A stretch of 64,000 bases of DNA from Streptomyces yatensis (GCF_018069625.1 NZ_CP072941.1:5580001-5644000), one strand, 5' to 3'; numbered from the stretch's first letter, positions 1-7,738 are shown. A program made the numbers and translations. Notes: generated by a model from the sequence alone, not told the origin.

Positions 1-1476
1 GGAGGCCGGTGACGCCAGGAGCAGAATGGCCACGAACGACGGCACGGCGACCCGGGTCGCAGAATGCGCGCCGCGCATGAATCGATTGGTGAAGGAGCCC
101 TTGAGCAGCCGGTCCGCCACCATGCCGATGTTGAGCGCGAACATCGGGATCAGCGGGGTGACGTAGAAGTCCAGCACCACGCTGCCGCGCACCAGATAGA
201 AGGCGTATCCGAAGGCCAGCGTCCCGGCGACCAGAAAGCCCAGGTTGCGCTTGCGGTCCCGCACGCCGACCCACAGACAGATCACCATCGCGCACACCCC
301 GGCGATCAGCAGCAACTTGTCCCGGACCAGCCAGCTCGTCTGCAACAGCCCGGTGTGGCTGAAGAGCGTGCCCTGGTTGCGGTTGAGCTGCCACCACAGG
401 GTGTAGAGCAACGAGACGTGGTCCGCGGGTGGATTGTTGAGGTCGAAGTCGAAACCGCTCGGCAGCAGCTCGTTCTTGAGCAGGGCGTAGGTCACATAGG
501 CGCCGATCGGGCTGAGCGCGGCGAACGGCCAGAGGGCCCTGGTGAACCGATGGCTGGGCGATCCCTTGATTCTTCGGTAGAGCAAATACATGAAGGTCGG
601 CACGAAGAAGATCGCGTTCTCCTTGGTGATCAGGGCGATCCCCAGCGCCACCCCGCCGCCGAACACCGATCTGATCGTGACTTCACGGCGGAGCAGCATG
701 AACAGGCTCAGCAACAGCCAGAAGATCATCAGGTTGTCCAGCAGGACCTGCCGCTGGAAGTAGACCGCGATGGGCGAGACGTTGAAGAGGAACGAGGTGA
801 CGGTGGCGGCCAGCACACTGCCGGACAGCCGCCGGGCGATCTCGAACAACAGATAGACGCTGCCGACATGCACCAGCAGCATCAGAAACCGTCCGGTGTT
901 GATCGCGTTCCCGAAGGTCTCGAACTGCTTCGGCAGCGGAAAGGCCCAGCCGGCCAGGGTGATCCAGCCCAGCGGGGCGTGGTCGTAGTCGTAGGTGTAC
1001 GGGGACAGGCTGGTCTCCCGCAGCACCGACCACGCCCGCTGCATATAGATGCCCTCGTCGGTGAGGTAGAGGGGATAGCGGAACAGGTGGTAGCCGTGGG
1101 TGAGCAGCCCGGTCAGCAGGGAGGCGACCAGGGCGATTCTGCCCTTGCTCCCAAGCGGCGGGAACCAGCCGCGCTCCACGGAGAACCGCGGGCGGCGGTG
1201 CGGACCTCGCGCGGGGGCTTTGGTGCTCTTGGCTGTTGGGGTGGTCCTGGCTGTGGCGTTCTTGTTCGCTGCGGTCTTCTTGCTTGTCGCGGTGGTCTTG
1301 GCTGTTGTGGCGTTCTTGTTCGCCGCGGTCTTCTTGCTTGTCGCGGTGGTCTTGGCTGTCGTGGTGCTCTTGTTCGCGGTGGCCTTCCTGCCCGGCGCGG
1401 TGCTCTTCCTCGCCGCGGTCTTCCGGTCTTCCGCGTCGGCGGCCGTCGGCCGCGAGGGCGTGGGGTTATCCGACAC
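1..1476 (-). CDS. GT39-type membrane glycosyltransferase, 3' end beyond window
   Basis: Multi-pass membrane glycosyltransferase of the ArnT/PMT (GT39) type, expected to move a sugar from a polyprenyl-phosphate donor to an acceptor on the outer face of the membrane. The frame is open from a GTG at 1476 to the window edge (492 codons, no stop), so the C-terminus is missing. Hydrophobic segments begin near residue 100. An acidic pair in TDEGIY at about residue 139, followed by HAPLGW, matches the first periplasmic-type loop of the family. Residues about 20-90 are a Lys/Ala/Thr-rich repetitive tail on the cytoplasmic side, which is unusual for the family. The start overlaps the end of the upstream GT2 gene (stop at 1466), so the genes are translationally coupled. 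The sugar and acceptor cannot be told from sequence. Confidence 0.85.
   Translation of the reverse strand, partial: MSDNPTPSRPTAADAEDRKTAARKSTAPGRKATANKSTTTAKTTATSKKTAANKNATTAKTTATSKKTAANKNATARTTPTAKSTKAPARGPHRRPRFSVERGWFPPLGSKGRIALVASLLTGLLTHGYHLFRYPLYLTDEGIYMQRAWSVLRETSLSPYTYDYDHAPLGWITLAGWAFPLPKQFETFGNAINTGRFLMLLVHVGSVYLLFEIARRLSGSVLAATVTSFLFNVSPIAVYFQRQVLLDNLMIFWLLLSLFMLLRREVTIRSVFGGGVALGIALITKENAIFFVPTFMYLLYRRIKGSPSHRFTRALWPFAALSPIGAYVTYALLKNELLPSGFDFDLNNPPADHVSLLYTLWWQLNRNQGTLFSHTGLLQTSWLVRDKLLLIAGVCAMVICLWVGVRDRKRNLGFLVAGTLAFGYAFYLVRGSVVLDFYVTPLIPMFALNIGMVADRLLKGSFTNRFMRGAHSATRVAVPSFVAILLLASPAS
1241..1372. repeat. 54-bp in-frame tandem repeat in the GT39 gene
   Basis: Copies start near 1241 (51 bp), 1292 (54 bp) and 1346 (partial). 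They encode about 18-residue units of the pattern TTATSKKTAANKNATTAK in the N-terminal tail of the glycosyltransferase. All visible length differences are multiples of three, so changes in copy number would keep the frame. Confidence 0.85.
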
Positions 1477-2761
1477 GCGACTCCGCCTCCTCGGTGGTGG
1501 CCCGGTGGGCGCCTACGTGCTGTGTCTTCTCCCAGTCGTGGCGGCCGAGCATCTCGCGCCGCATGGCCCGCAGCGCGGCGTACGCGAGGACCATCTGGAA
1601 GGGGAACCAGGCGACGGCCATGCGCAGGACGGCCTTCGGCGAGGCTTCGAGGCCGTGGGCGTTGGTGAACTCGTACAGACCGACCGCCTGGACCAGAAAG
1701 TGCGCGGCCAGCAGGAGTACGGGCAGATAGGAGACGAGCGCGATCAGCACCGGCACCTTGAGGATCAGGATCATGCCGAGCGAGATCGGCAGATAGATGC
1801 CGAGCAGCGCCTGTCCGCGCGGGAACGCTAGGACGTAGACGGCGAGCCAGCGCTGTTTGCGCGTCGGCATCTTCTTCCAGGTGCCCTTCTTCAGGGTCTG
1901 CATGAAGCCCTGGCTCCAGCGGGTGCGCTGCCGGATGAAGTGGCCGAGGGTGGGCGGGGTTTCCTCCTTGGTCACATACCGGTCGTCGTAGACGACGCGC
2001 ACCCGCTCGCCCATGGCGGATATCCGCAGGCCCATATCGGCGTCCTCGGTGAGGTTGCGGTCGTCCCAGCCGCCGAGCCGCAGCAGCAGCTCACGGGCGA
2101 AGAAGACGGTGTTGCCGCCGAGCGGGATCGAGCCGTAGTGGGCGTGGTAGTGCAGCCGGCTCTTGAACCAGAAGAAGTACTCCAGGACGTTGAGCGTCGA
2201 GTACCAGTTGGACTCGTAGTTCATCAGCTGCACACCGGCCTGGACCACCTTGACCTTCTCCTGGACCATCACGGTGTTCACCATGCTGAAGATCTCCGGG
2301 TGGATGTCGTCCTCCGCGTCGAAGATCGTCACCACCTCGTTGGCGGTGTGCGGAAGGGCCGTGTTGAGGCCGTGCGGTTTGTTGATCGGCTTGTCGTCGA
2401 ACACCACGACCCGCACGTTGCGCAGCCCTTTCCGCTGCAGTTCGTCGATCTTCTCCTCGGCCTTTTTGATCGTGCCGTCGTCGTCCTGTGAGCAGATCAC
2501 GAAGACCTCCAGCAGTTCGGCCGGATAGTTGGCCCGCACCACGCGCTCGATGGTGCTCTGGATGACGTCTTCCTCATGCCGGGCGGGCAGCAGGACACTG
2601 AAGGAGATCTGGGGCGGCAGGAATTCATCCGGTGCCCTGGCCTTCCGTTCGGCATCCGCCCGGTCCCAGGTGTAGAGCATGAGGTAGAGGACGTGGGCCG
2701 ACTGCACGGTGAGCAGAATCGAGACCACGATCAGCACCAGGTAGATGATGGCGACAATCAT
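1466..2761 (-). CDS. Processive family 2 glycosyltransferase (cellulose/hyaluronan synthase-like)
   Basis: Membrane synthase of 431 residues expected to polymerise or transfer sugars from nucleotide-sugar donors. An N-terminal membrane segment (residues 3-20) precedes the GT-A domain. The signature of processive GT2 enzymes is complete: Asp cluster SQDDD (91-95), metal-binding DAED (148-151), base motif TED (238-240) and QRTRW (278-282). Three or so membrane segments follow at 310-400. The ATG at 2761 is chosen because it overlaps the gtrA stop (ATGA), and residues upstream of it in this frame look non-coding. It sits between gtrA and the GT39 gene in one operon. No PilZ domain is seen. Similarity to beta-glucan synthases plus nearby GH6 and GH5 genes favours a beta-glucan-type product, but the substrate is inferred. 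Confidence 0.9.
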   Translation of the reverse strand: MIVAIIYLVLIVVSILLTVQSAHVLYLMLYTWDRADAERKARAPDEFLPPQISFSVLLPARHEEDVIQSTIERVVRANYPAELLEVFVICSQDDDGTIKKAEEKIDELQRKGLRNVRVVVFDDKPINKPHGLNTALPHTANEVVTIFDAEDDIHPEIFSMVNTVMVQEKVKVVQAGVQLMNYESNWYSTLNVLEYFFWFKSRLHYHAHYGSIPLGGNTVFFARELLLRLGGWDDRNLTEDADMGLRISAMGERVRVVYDDRYVTKEETPPTLGHFIRQRTRWSQGFMQTLKKGTWKKMPTRKQRWLAVYVLAFPRGQALLGIYLPISLGMILILKVPVLIALVSYLPVLLLAAHFLVQAVGLYEFTNAHGLEASPKAVLRMAVAWFPFQMVLAYAALRAMRREMLGRHDWEKTQHVGAHRATTEEAESRVG

Positions 2762-3267
2762 CGGCTCCGCCTCCCCCAGACCCAGCCGGTACTCGACGCG
2801 AAGTTGACCGCGAAAGCCGCCGCGATGCCGAGGCAATTCGCCAGCAGCAGATGCGTTCCGCCGCGCACCAGTGACCAGACGATGAGCACATTGACCCCGA
2901 GTCCGCCCAGGACCGAGACATTGAACTTGATGAATCGCCGCAGGGACGGGGTGCCGACCGCGAAGGTCCATCGGTCGTTCAGCAGATAGTTATGCACCAC
3001 GGCCAGTTCCACCGCTATCGCCGACGCCGCCAGGAGCGGAAGTCCGACCCAGTGATAGAGAACGAAGAGGACCACCGTGTTCACGAGCACACCGCCCCCG
3101 CCGACGACCGCGAACCGAAGGGCCAGCCCGGGCATACCGGCCATCGGGTTCCGGACCGGGCGTACTCGCGAGAGTATTCCGGTCCGCTTACGGGCGTTGC
3201 CGGCGGAGGTATCCGCCTCTTCGTCCGGCTCTCCGGTGCGCTCGCTGAACGTTCGGAAACGCTGCAT
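2758..3267 (-). CDS. GtrA family membrane protein
   Basis: Small four-helix membrane protein of 169 residues. GtrA proteins are linked to flipping or delivering polyprenyl-phosphate sugars for glycosyltransferases. Residues 1-45 are a polar N-terminal tail. The hydrophobic core then contains the typical motif NYLLNDRWTF near residue 93 and ends with a basic WGRRSR. A GAGGGAG ribosome site lies about 5 bases before the ATG. It is the first gene of the leftward operon gtrA-GT2-GT39, with a 4-base overlap to GT2. The combination suggests that GtrA presents a lipid-linked sugar to the GT39 enzyme. It diverges from the pseudo-subtilase gene across 278 bp. Confidence 0.9.
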   Translation of the reverse strand: MQRFRTFSERTGEPDEEADTSAGNARKRTGILSRVRPVRNPMAGMPGLALRFAVVGGGGVLVNTVVLFVLYHWVGLPLLAASAIAVELAVVHNYLLNDRWTFAVGTPSLRRFIKFNVSVLGGLGVNVLIVWSLVRGGTHLLLANCLGIAAAFAVNFASSTGWVWGRRSR

Positions 3268-3326
3268 CGCGACTCCCTCGGCAGGAGGCTCTTATCGCCG
3301 TTGACCCAAGAGTGCGTCACCCGAAA

Positions 3327-3530
3327 AGGAGGTAGTACCCGCGACCGGGGGAGCGGGTGGTACACCTTCGGCGGACCCCTCGGCTCCCCCGTATTGGGGA
3401 GAGCCGGGTCCCGGCCATCCCGACCGGTCCCCCAAAGAAGGGACGGGTGGCTCACCCTCTCGCGGGTGTCAGTACCTGCGGGGGATGCCCAAGATGAAAT
3501 GGGCCCGACGGCCTTGCGTCCCGTGCGAAG
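3327..3530 (+). promoter_or_regulatory. Structured leader between gtrA and the pseudo-subtilase gene
   Basis: The divergent 278-bp gap holds several stable inverted repeats. The strongest is 3373-3411, where GGACCC, GGCTC and CCCC pair in order with GGGG, GAGCC and GGGTCC around a short loop. A second stem uses GTCCC/GGGAC nested in GCCA-CCCG/CGGGTGGC (about 3414-3453). A third uses GTACCCGC/GCGGG-GTAC (about 3337-3361). A perfect Shine-Dalgarno complement AAAGGAGGT lies at 3328-3336 with no start codon at a proper distance. It may be a structured 5' leader or an attenuator. I could not match it to a known riboswitch core. Confidence 0.4.
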
Positions 3531-3545
3531 AGAGTAGGTGACGTA

Positions 3546-4721
3546 ATGTCAGGTCACGTGATGTCACGCCATCCATTCGCCGGCCGGGCCGGAGCGGTCA
3601 TCGCAGCGATGACGCTCGCACTGGCCACGCCGGCTGCGGCAAGTGGTTCCCATTCCGGTGGGCTGCACGATTCCGAATGGGCGCTGACGGCGCTCAAAGC
3701 GGAACGCGCCTGGAAAATCAGTAAAGGGGCCGGAGTGACCGTGGCGGTCATCGGCACCGGGGTCGACGCGACACATCCGGATCTGCGCGGGCGCGTGGTC
3801 CGCGGAAAGGATTTCGCGGGCGGCACCGGCGGCTTCGGCACCCGGGACGGCGGAAAGGCGGCGGAGCAGTCCACCCATGCCGCCGGAATCATCGCCGGCA
3901 CCGGCCGCAATTACCGCGGCGACGGGGTGTACGGCCTCGCGCCCCAGGCCAAGGTGATGCCGCTCGGCGTCTACCGCGACGGAAAGGCCCAGCCCGACCC
4001 CACCGCGAAGGCCATACGCCACGCGGTCGGCCAGGGCGCCCGCGTCATCGATCTGGCCGTCTCCTTCAAGCGTCCGACCCCCGCGCTGCGGTCCGCGGTG
4101 AAGTACGCGGTCGACAAGGACGCCGTGATCGTGGCCGGCGCGGGCGACAACGGCAAGGAGGGCAACAAGCCCACCTACCCGGCCGCCCTCCCCGGGGTGG
4201 TCGCCGTGGTGGCCACCGACAAGAAGGGCGCCGTCTGGACCTCCTCCCACCACGGTGGGAAGACCCTCCTGGCCGCCCCCGGCGTCTCCATCCTCACCAC
4301 CTCCGGCAACAACGACTACTGGACCGGCGACGGCACCGGCTTCGCGGCGCCCTGGGTCGCGGCGGGCGCCGCGCTGCTGCGCTCGGAGCACCCCCGCTGG
4401 AACGCCAACCAGGTCGTCCAGAAGCTGATCGACACCGCCGACCGCAAGGGCTCCGCGGGCCATGACCCGCGCTATGGATACGGGGTGATCGCCCCGGCCA
4501 AGGCGCTGGCGGACCGGGCCGCGCCACCGGCCTCCGCCGAGCTCTCCGCCCCGCGCCGCCATCCGGCCGCCACCCCGGCCGCCGCCGACAAAACCGACGG
4601 GGATGAATCCGCCCTGGTCACGATAGGGGTGGTGGCCGGAGTCCTGGTGGTGCTCGCGGTGCTGGCGGTGGTGCTCATCAGCCGCCGCAGGCCCCCGCCC
4701 GACAACTCCCACAACGGCTGA
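3546..4721 (+). CDS. Membrane-anchored pseudo-subtilase (mycosin-like, catalytic triad lost)
   Basis: Subtilisin-fold (S8, mycosin-like) protein of 391 residues. It has a signal peptide (residues about 11-34), a subtilase domain (about 40-320), an Ala/Pro linker and a C-terminal membrane helix followed by RRRP, the layout of type VII secretion-associated mycosins. The fold motifs are recognisable but every catalytic position is changed: Asp is Gly70 (VAVIGTGVD), His is Gln108 (EQSTHAAG), Ser is Gly265 (DGTGFAAP), and the oxyanion Asn is Asp201 (GAGDNG). It should therefore be inactive and may act as a binding or scaffold protein. ATG 3546 is preferred over 3561 because AGGTG lies 5 bases upstream. 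The GH6 gene follows after 18 bases, so the two are probably co-transcribed. No ESX genes are nearby. Confidence 0.9.
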   Translation: MSGHVMSRHPFAGRAGAVIAAMTLALATPAAASGSHSGGLHDSEWALTALKAERAWKISKGAGVTVAVIGTGVDATHPDLRGRVVRGKDFAGGTGGFGTRDGGKAAEQSTHAAGIIAGTGRNYRGDGVYGLAPQAKVMPLGVYRDGKAQPDPTAKAIRHAVGQGARVIDLAVSFKRPTPALRSAVKYAVDKDAVIVAGAGDNGKEGNKPTYPAALPGVVAVVATDKKGAVWTSSHHGGKTLLAAPGVSILTTSGNNDYWTGDGTGFAAPWVAAGAALLRSEHPRWNANQVVQKLIDTADRKGSAGHDPRYGYGVIAPAKALADRAAPPASAELSAPRRHPAATPAAADKTDGDESALVTIGVVAGVLVVLAVLAVVLISRRRPPPDNSHNG

Positions 4722-4739
4722 GGCCGGGCTGGACTCGCC

Positions 4740-5813
4740 ATGATCACGAAACTCTGCGGACGCGTCCGCCGCCCCCGCCCGCCGGCCGGCGGACGTAAGC
4801 CCAGGTGGGCGGGGCGGGGCATCGCCCAGCTGATCGTGATGGTGCTGGTGGTCGAGGTGGTGATGGCGGCCACCACCGTGCAGGCCCTGTTCGTGGGCCC
4901 GGTGCGGCAGCCGAACGGCAAGCCGTCACTCCCCGTGGCCAAGCCGTTCTTCCCGGCGACGACCCGCTTCTACACCGACCCCCACAACCCGGCCGCGACC
5001 TGGGTGCGGGACCATCCGCACGACCGGCGGGCGGCGGCCATCGGCAAGCGGATCGCCGCCGAGCCCCAGGCCGCCTGGCTCACCGAGACCAATGAATCCC
5101 TGGTCGAGGAGCGGACCCGCGCCCTGGTCCGCACCGCCGCCGCACAGCGAAGGCTGCCGGTGCTGGTCCCGTACACCATCCCGCAGCGCGACTGCCAGCA
5201 GCTGAGCTCCGGCGGCGCCGGGGACGCGGCGGCCTACGGGCGCTGGAGCGAGGCGCTGGCCCGGGGGATAGGGGACGGGCGCGCCATCGTCATCCTGGAA
5301 CCGGACGCGCTGGCCCATATGAGCTGTCTCAAGCGGCGGCAGCAGGCGGAGCGGTTCGCGGCTCTGTCGTACGCAGCGCGGGCGTTCCAGCGCGGGGCGC
5401 CACGGGCCCGGGTCTACTACGACGCCGGGAACTCCGGATGGCAGCCCGCGCGCACCATGGCCGATCGGCTGCGGCGGGCCGGTATAGAGCGGTACGGGGA
5501 CGGGATAGCGGTCAACGTCTCCAACTTCAACGCCACCGCCGACGAGGTGCGCTACGGACTCTCCGTGATCAGGGAGCTGCGGCGGCCCCGGCTGGGGGTC
5601 GTGGTGGACACCAGCCGCAATGGGGCGGGGCCCACGCGCAAGCACAGCTTCTGCGATCCGCCGGGCCGCAAGCTGGGCAGGCCCCCCACCGCCGCCACCG
5701 GCATCCCCGGCATCGACGCCTTCCTGTGGGTCAAGCAGCCGGGGCAGGCGGACGGCTGTGCCGCCGGTGCGGGCATGTTCCTCCCCGGGTACGCCTACCG
5801 GCTGACGCGCTGA
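4740..5813 (+). CDS. GH6 family glucanase (endoglucanase/cellobiohydrolase), membrane-anchored
   Basis: Glycoside hydrolase family 6 protein of 357 residues that should cut beta-1,4-glucan by inversion. A signal-anchor helix (about 27-50) places the catalytic domain outside the cell. Family motifs are present: VPYTIPQRDC with the catalytic acid Asp151, ILEPDAL (Glu187-Asp189), VVDTSRNG and the C-terminal FLWVKQPGQADG, where the usual PGESDG is altered to PGQADG. There is no carbohydrate-binding module. It lies 18 bases behind the pseudo-subtilase gene and ends at a strong terminator. Known beta-glucan loci of Streptomyces pair a GT2 synthase with a GH6 enzyme, which supports a role in trimming the product of the nearby GT2. 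Confidence 0.9.
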   Translation: MITKLCGRVRRPRPPAGGRKPRWAGRGIAQLIVMVLVVEVVMAATTVQALFVGPVRQPNGKPSLPVAKPFFPATTRFYTDPHNPAATWVRDHPHDRRAAAIGKRIAAEPQAAWLTETNESLVEERTRALVRTAAAQRRLPVLVPYTIPQRDCQQLSSGGAGDAAAYGRWSEALARGIGDGRAIVILEPDALAHMSCLKRRQQAERFAALSYAARAFQRGAPRARVYYDAGNSGWQPARTMADRLRRAGIERYGDGIAVNVSNFNATADEVRYGLSVIRELRRPRLGVVVDTSRNGAGPTRKHSFCDPPGRKLGRPPTAATGIPGIDAFLWVKQPGQADGCAAGAGMFLPGYAYRLTR

Positions 5814-5860
5814 GTCGCGGGCCCCCTGGCCCCTCTGCTCCCCTCCCCGCTGACCTCCTC

Positions 5861-5893
5861 AAAGGCGCCGGTCACCCCGTGACCGGCGCCTTT
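5861..5893 (+). terminator. Terminator after the GH6 gene
   Basis: AAAGGCGCCGGTCAC pairs perfectly with its complement around a short CC loop and ends in TTT. It closes the pseudo-subtilase/GH6 unit. Confidence 0.85.
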
Positions 5894-5945
5894 CGTATGC
5901 CCTGAGCACCCCGCACCGCCCCCCCATATCGGACATAACCCCCAT

Positions 5946-6031
5946 AAAACGGCCGAATTCTCCTACCTCAATTGAGGTAGGCGGAATTCGGTCGTTTGGT
6001 GTGCCCGGAATTCCTGCAATTGAGGTACGCA
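5946..6031. promoter_or_regulatory. Nested palindrome and repeated half-site before the receiver/GH5 operon
   Basis: A perfect 20-bp palindrome CCTACCTCAATTGAGGTAGG (5962-5981) is flanked by GAATTC arms and partly complementary CGGCC/CGGTC, giving a dyad of roughly 48 bp. A further half-site CAATTGAGGTA recurs at 6017-6027, beside another GAATTC. The region is AT-rich for this genome and lies 140-170 bp upstream of the receiver gene, so it is a likely operator for a dimeric regulator. It does not resemble the TGGGAGCGCTCCCA site of the cellulase regulator CebR. Apart from this and the terminator, the 306-bp gap (5814-6119) shows nothing else. Confidence 0.55.
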
Positions 6032-6119
6032 GATTTCAGTCAGCCGTACGGCGATTCGGGCCCCGGTCAGTCCCTAATGTCGGTGAGCGAAAGGACAAGC
6101 CACGAAGGAGCTCCCATCG

Positions 6120-6467
6120 ATGCACAGAGTTCTCGTCGTGGAGCACCACCCACTGGTGTTGAGTGCTCTCGCCGATCTCGTTGTCGAGGAGCCCGGACTG
6201 GAGCTATCCGGAATTGCAGGGTCGGTCCGAGAAGCAATTTCTCTGGCCAATCACATGCAGCCGGATGTGGTGCTGATCGACGTGGATGAGCCCAGCTGGC
6301 AAACGCAGCGGCTGGTCCGCCTGATCGGCGAACTCCTACCGTCCGCGCGGATTGTCCGGCTGACCGCAGTCTCCGACCCGCAGATGGAATGTCTGGAATC
6401 TCCGACGAACAACCCCAGCATCCTCAAGACCGCAGTACCCGAATTCCTCAGGAGCATCACCGAATGA
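6120..6467 (+). CDS. Orphan receiver-domain protein (no output domain)
   Basis: Single CheY-like receiver of 115 residues. Phosphoacceptor Asp54 (VVLIDVDEP), Thr82 and Lys103 are at the expected places, but the usual acidic pair is Glu8-His9 instead of Asp-Asp, so metal binding and phosphorylation may be weakened. There is no DNA-binding or enzyme domain and no histidine kinase nearby. AAGGAG lies about 10 bases before the ATG. Its stop overlaps the start of the GH5 gene (ATGA), so the two proteins are made from one message. It could tune expression or secretion of the hydrolase, or be a remnant of a NarL-type regulator; the N-terminus resembles that family (EHHPLVLSAL). Confidence 0.8.
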   Translation: MHRVLVVEHHPLVLSALADLVVEEPGLELSGIAGSVREAISLANHMQPDVVLIDVDEPSWQTQRLVRLIGELLPSARIVRLTAVSDPQMECLESPTNNPSILKTAVPEFLRSITE

Positions 6468-7738
6468 ATTCCCCCATGGACCAGAACAACGCCCCGACCA
6501 CCGAGACCAAGCGCACGCCGCGCTCGCAGCGTCTCCGCTTCGGTATCGCCGCGGCCGTCGTCGCTGCTGCTGCCGTGGGTGGCACTGTCACCGCTTTCGC
6601 GGTGAACAACACCGATGGCCAGTCGGCCACCACCACCTCCGCCGCCGGGGCCAAGGCCACCGGTGCGGGCGCCGAGGGCCCGCTGTCCACGAAGAAGAGC
6701 GAGATCGTGGACGCGAACGGCAAGAAGGTCGTCCTGACCGGTGTGAACTGGTTCGGTTTCGAGACCGGCACCTACGCGCCGCACGGCCTGTGGACCCGTA
6801 ACTGGGAGTCCATGCTGGACCAGATGGCCAAGCAGGGCTTCAACACGATGCGTCTGCCGTACTCGAACGAGATGTTCAAGTCGTCGGCCAAGCCCAACGG
6901 CATCGACTGGCACAAGAACCCCGATCTGAAGGGCCTCACCCCCCAGCAGATCATGGACAAGATCGTGAAGGGTGCCACCGACCGCGGCATCCGCGTGATC
7001 CTGGACCAGCACCGTCCGGACCAGTACGGCCAGAGTGAGCTGTGGTACTCCCAGAGCCTCACCGAGAAGCAGTGGCTGGACGACTGGGTCAAGCTGGCCA
7101 AGCGCTACCAGAACAACGACCGGGTGATCGGCGCCGACCTCCACAATGAGCCGCGTGGCCAGGCCACGTGGGGCGACGGCAACCCGAAGACCGACTGGCA
7201 GCTGGCGGCCACCAAGGCCGGTAACGCCATCCACAAGGTCAACAAGGACTGGCTGATCTTCGTCGAGGGTACGGACCGCCACAAGAACGAGCAGTTCTGG
7301 TGGGGCGGTGACCTCCAGGGTGTGAAGAAGCACCCGGTGAAGCTCAAGGAGCCGAACAAGGTCGTCTACTCGGCCCACGACTACGGTCCGGGCGTCTACA
7401 ACCAGAACTGGTTCATGGCGAAGGACTTCCCGAAGAACATGCCGGCCATCTGGGACAAGCACTGGGCGTACATCAAGAAGCAGAACATCGCCCCGCTGCT
7501 GATGGGTGAGTTCGGTGGTAAGAAGACCGCCGGTAAGAGCTCCGAGGCCGTGTGGCAGAACGCCCTGATGGACTACCTCAAGAAGCACCAGATCAGCTAC
7601 ACCTACTGGACCTGGAACCCGGACTCGGGTGACACCGGCGGTGTGCTGAAGAACGACTGGAAGACCATCGACCAGAACAAGATGAAGATGCTGTCCAAGT
7701 ACCAGACGCCTCTGCTGGAGGCGAAGAAGGGGAAGTAA
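6464..7738 (+). CDS. GH5 family cellulase (endo-beta-1,4-glucanase)
   Basis: Secreted or membrane-anchored glycoside hydrolase family 5 protein of about 424 residues, a retaining beta-glucanase. A polar N-terminus and hydrophobic helix (about 24-46) lead to a Ser/Ala/Thr linker and the (beta/alpha)8 domain. The acid/base Glu sits in DLHNEPRG (about residue 229) and the nucleophile Glu in LLMGEFGG (about 348). GVNWFGFETG and FNTMRLPYSNEMF are typical GH5 segments. No carbohydrate-binding module follows. ATG 6464 is chosen because AGGAG lies 9 bases upstream and it overlaps the receiver stop. The gene uses noticeably more GGT and CGT codons than its neighbours, as highly expressed Streptomyces genes do. 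A strong terminator follows. Confidence 0.92.
   Translation: MNSPMDQNNAPTTETKRTPRSQRLRFGIAAAVVAAAAVGGTVTAFAVNNTDGQSATTTSAAGAKATGAGAEGPLSTKKSEIVDANGKKVVLTGVNWFGFETGTYAPHGLWTRNWESMLDQMAKQGFNTMRLPYSNEMFKSSAKPNGIDWHKNPDLKGLTPQQIMDKIVKGATDRGIRVILDQHRPDQYGQSELWYSQSLTEKQWLDDWVKLAKRYQNNDRVIGADLHNEPRGQATWGDGNPKTDWQLAATKAGNAIHKVNKDWLIFVEGTDRHKNEQFWWGGDLQGVKKHPVKLKEPNKVVYSAHDYGPGVYNQNWFMAKDFPKNMPAIWDKHWAYIKKQNIAPLLMGEFGGKKTAGKSSEAVWQNALMDYLKKHQISYTYWTWNPDSGDTGGVLKNDWKTIDQNKMKMLSKYQTPLLEAKKGK

Noticed and set aside
64..1668. Long plus-strand open frame of 534 codons
   Set aside because: It is the antisense shadow of the GT39 and GT2 genes; its product is low-complexity and has no family motif, while the minus strand gives clear glycosyltransferases.
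3327..3530. Leader before the pseudo-subtilase gene as a c-di-AMP (ydaO), SAM or cobalamin riboswitch
   Set aside because: The conserved core words of these classes were not found by eye; only generic stable stems are seen.
4472..4942. Minus-strand frame across the pseudo-subtilase/GH6 junction
   Set aside because: Antisense to two genes with clear family motifs; the product is low-complexity.
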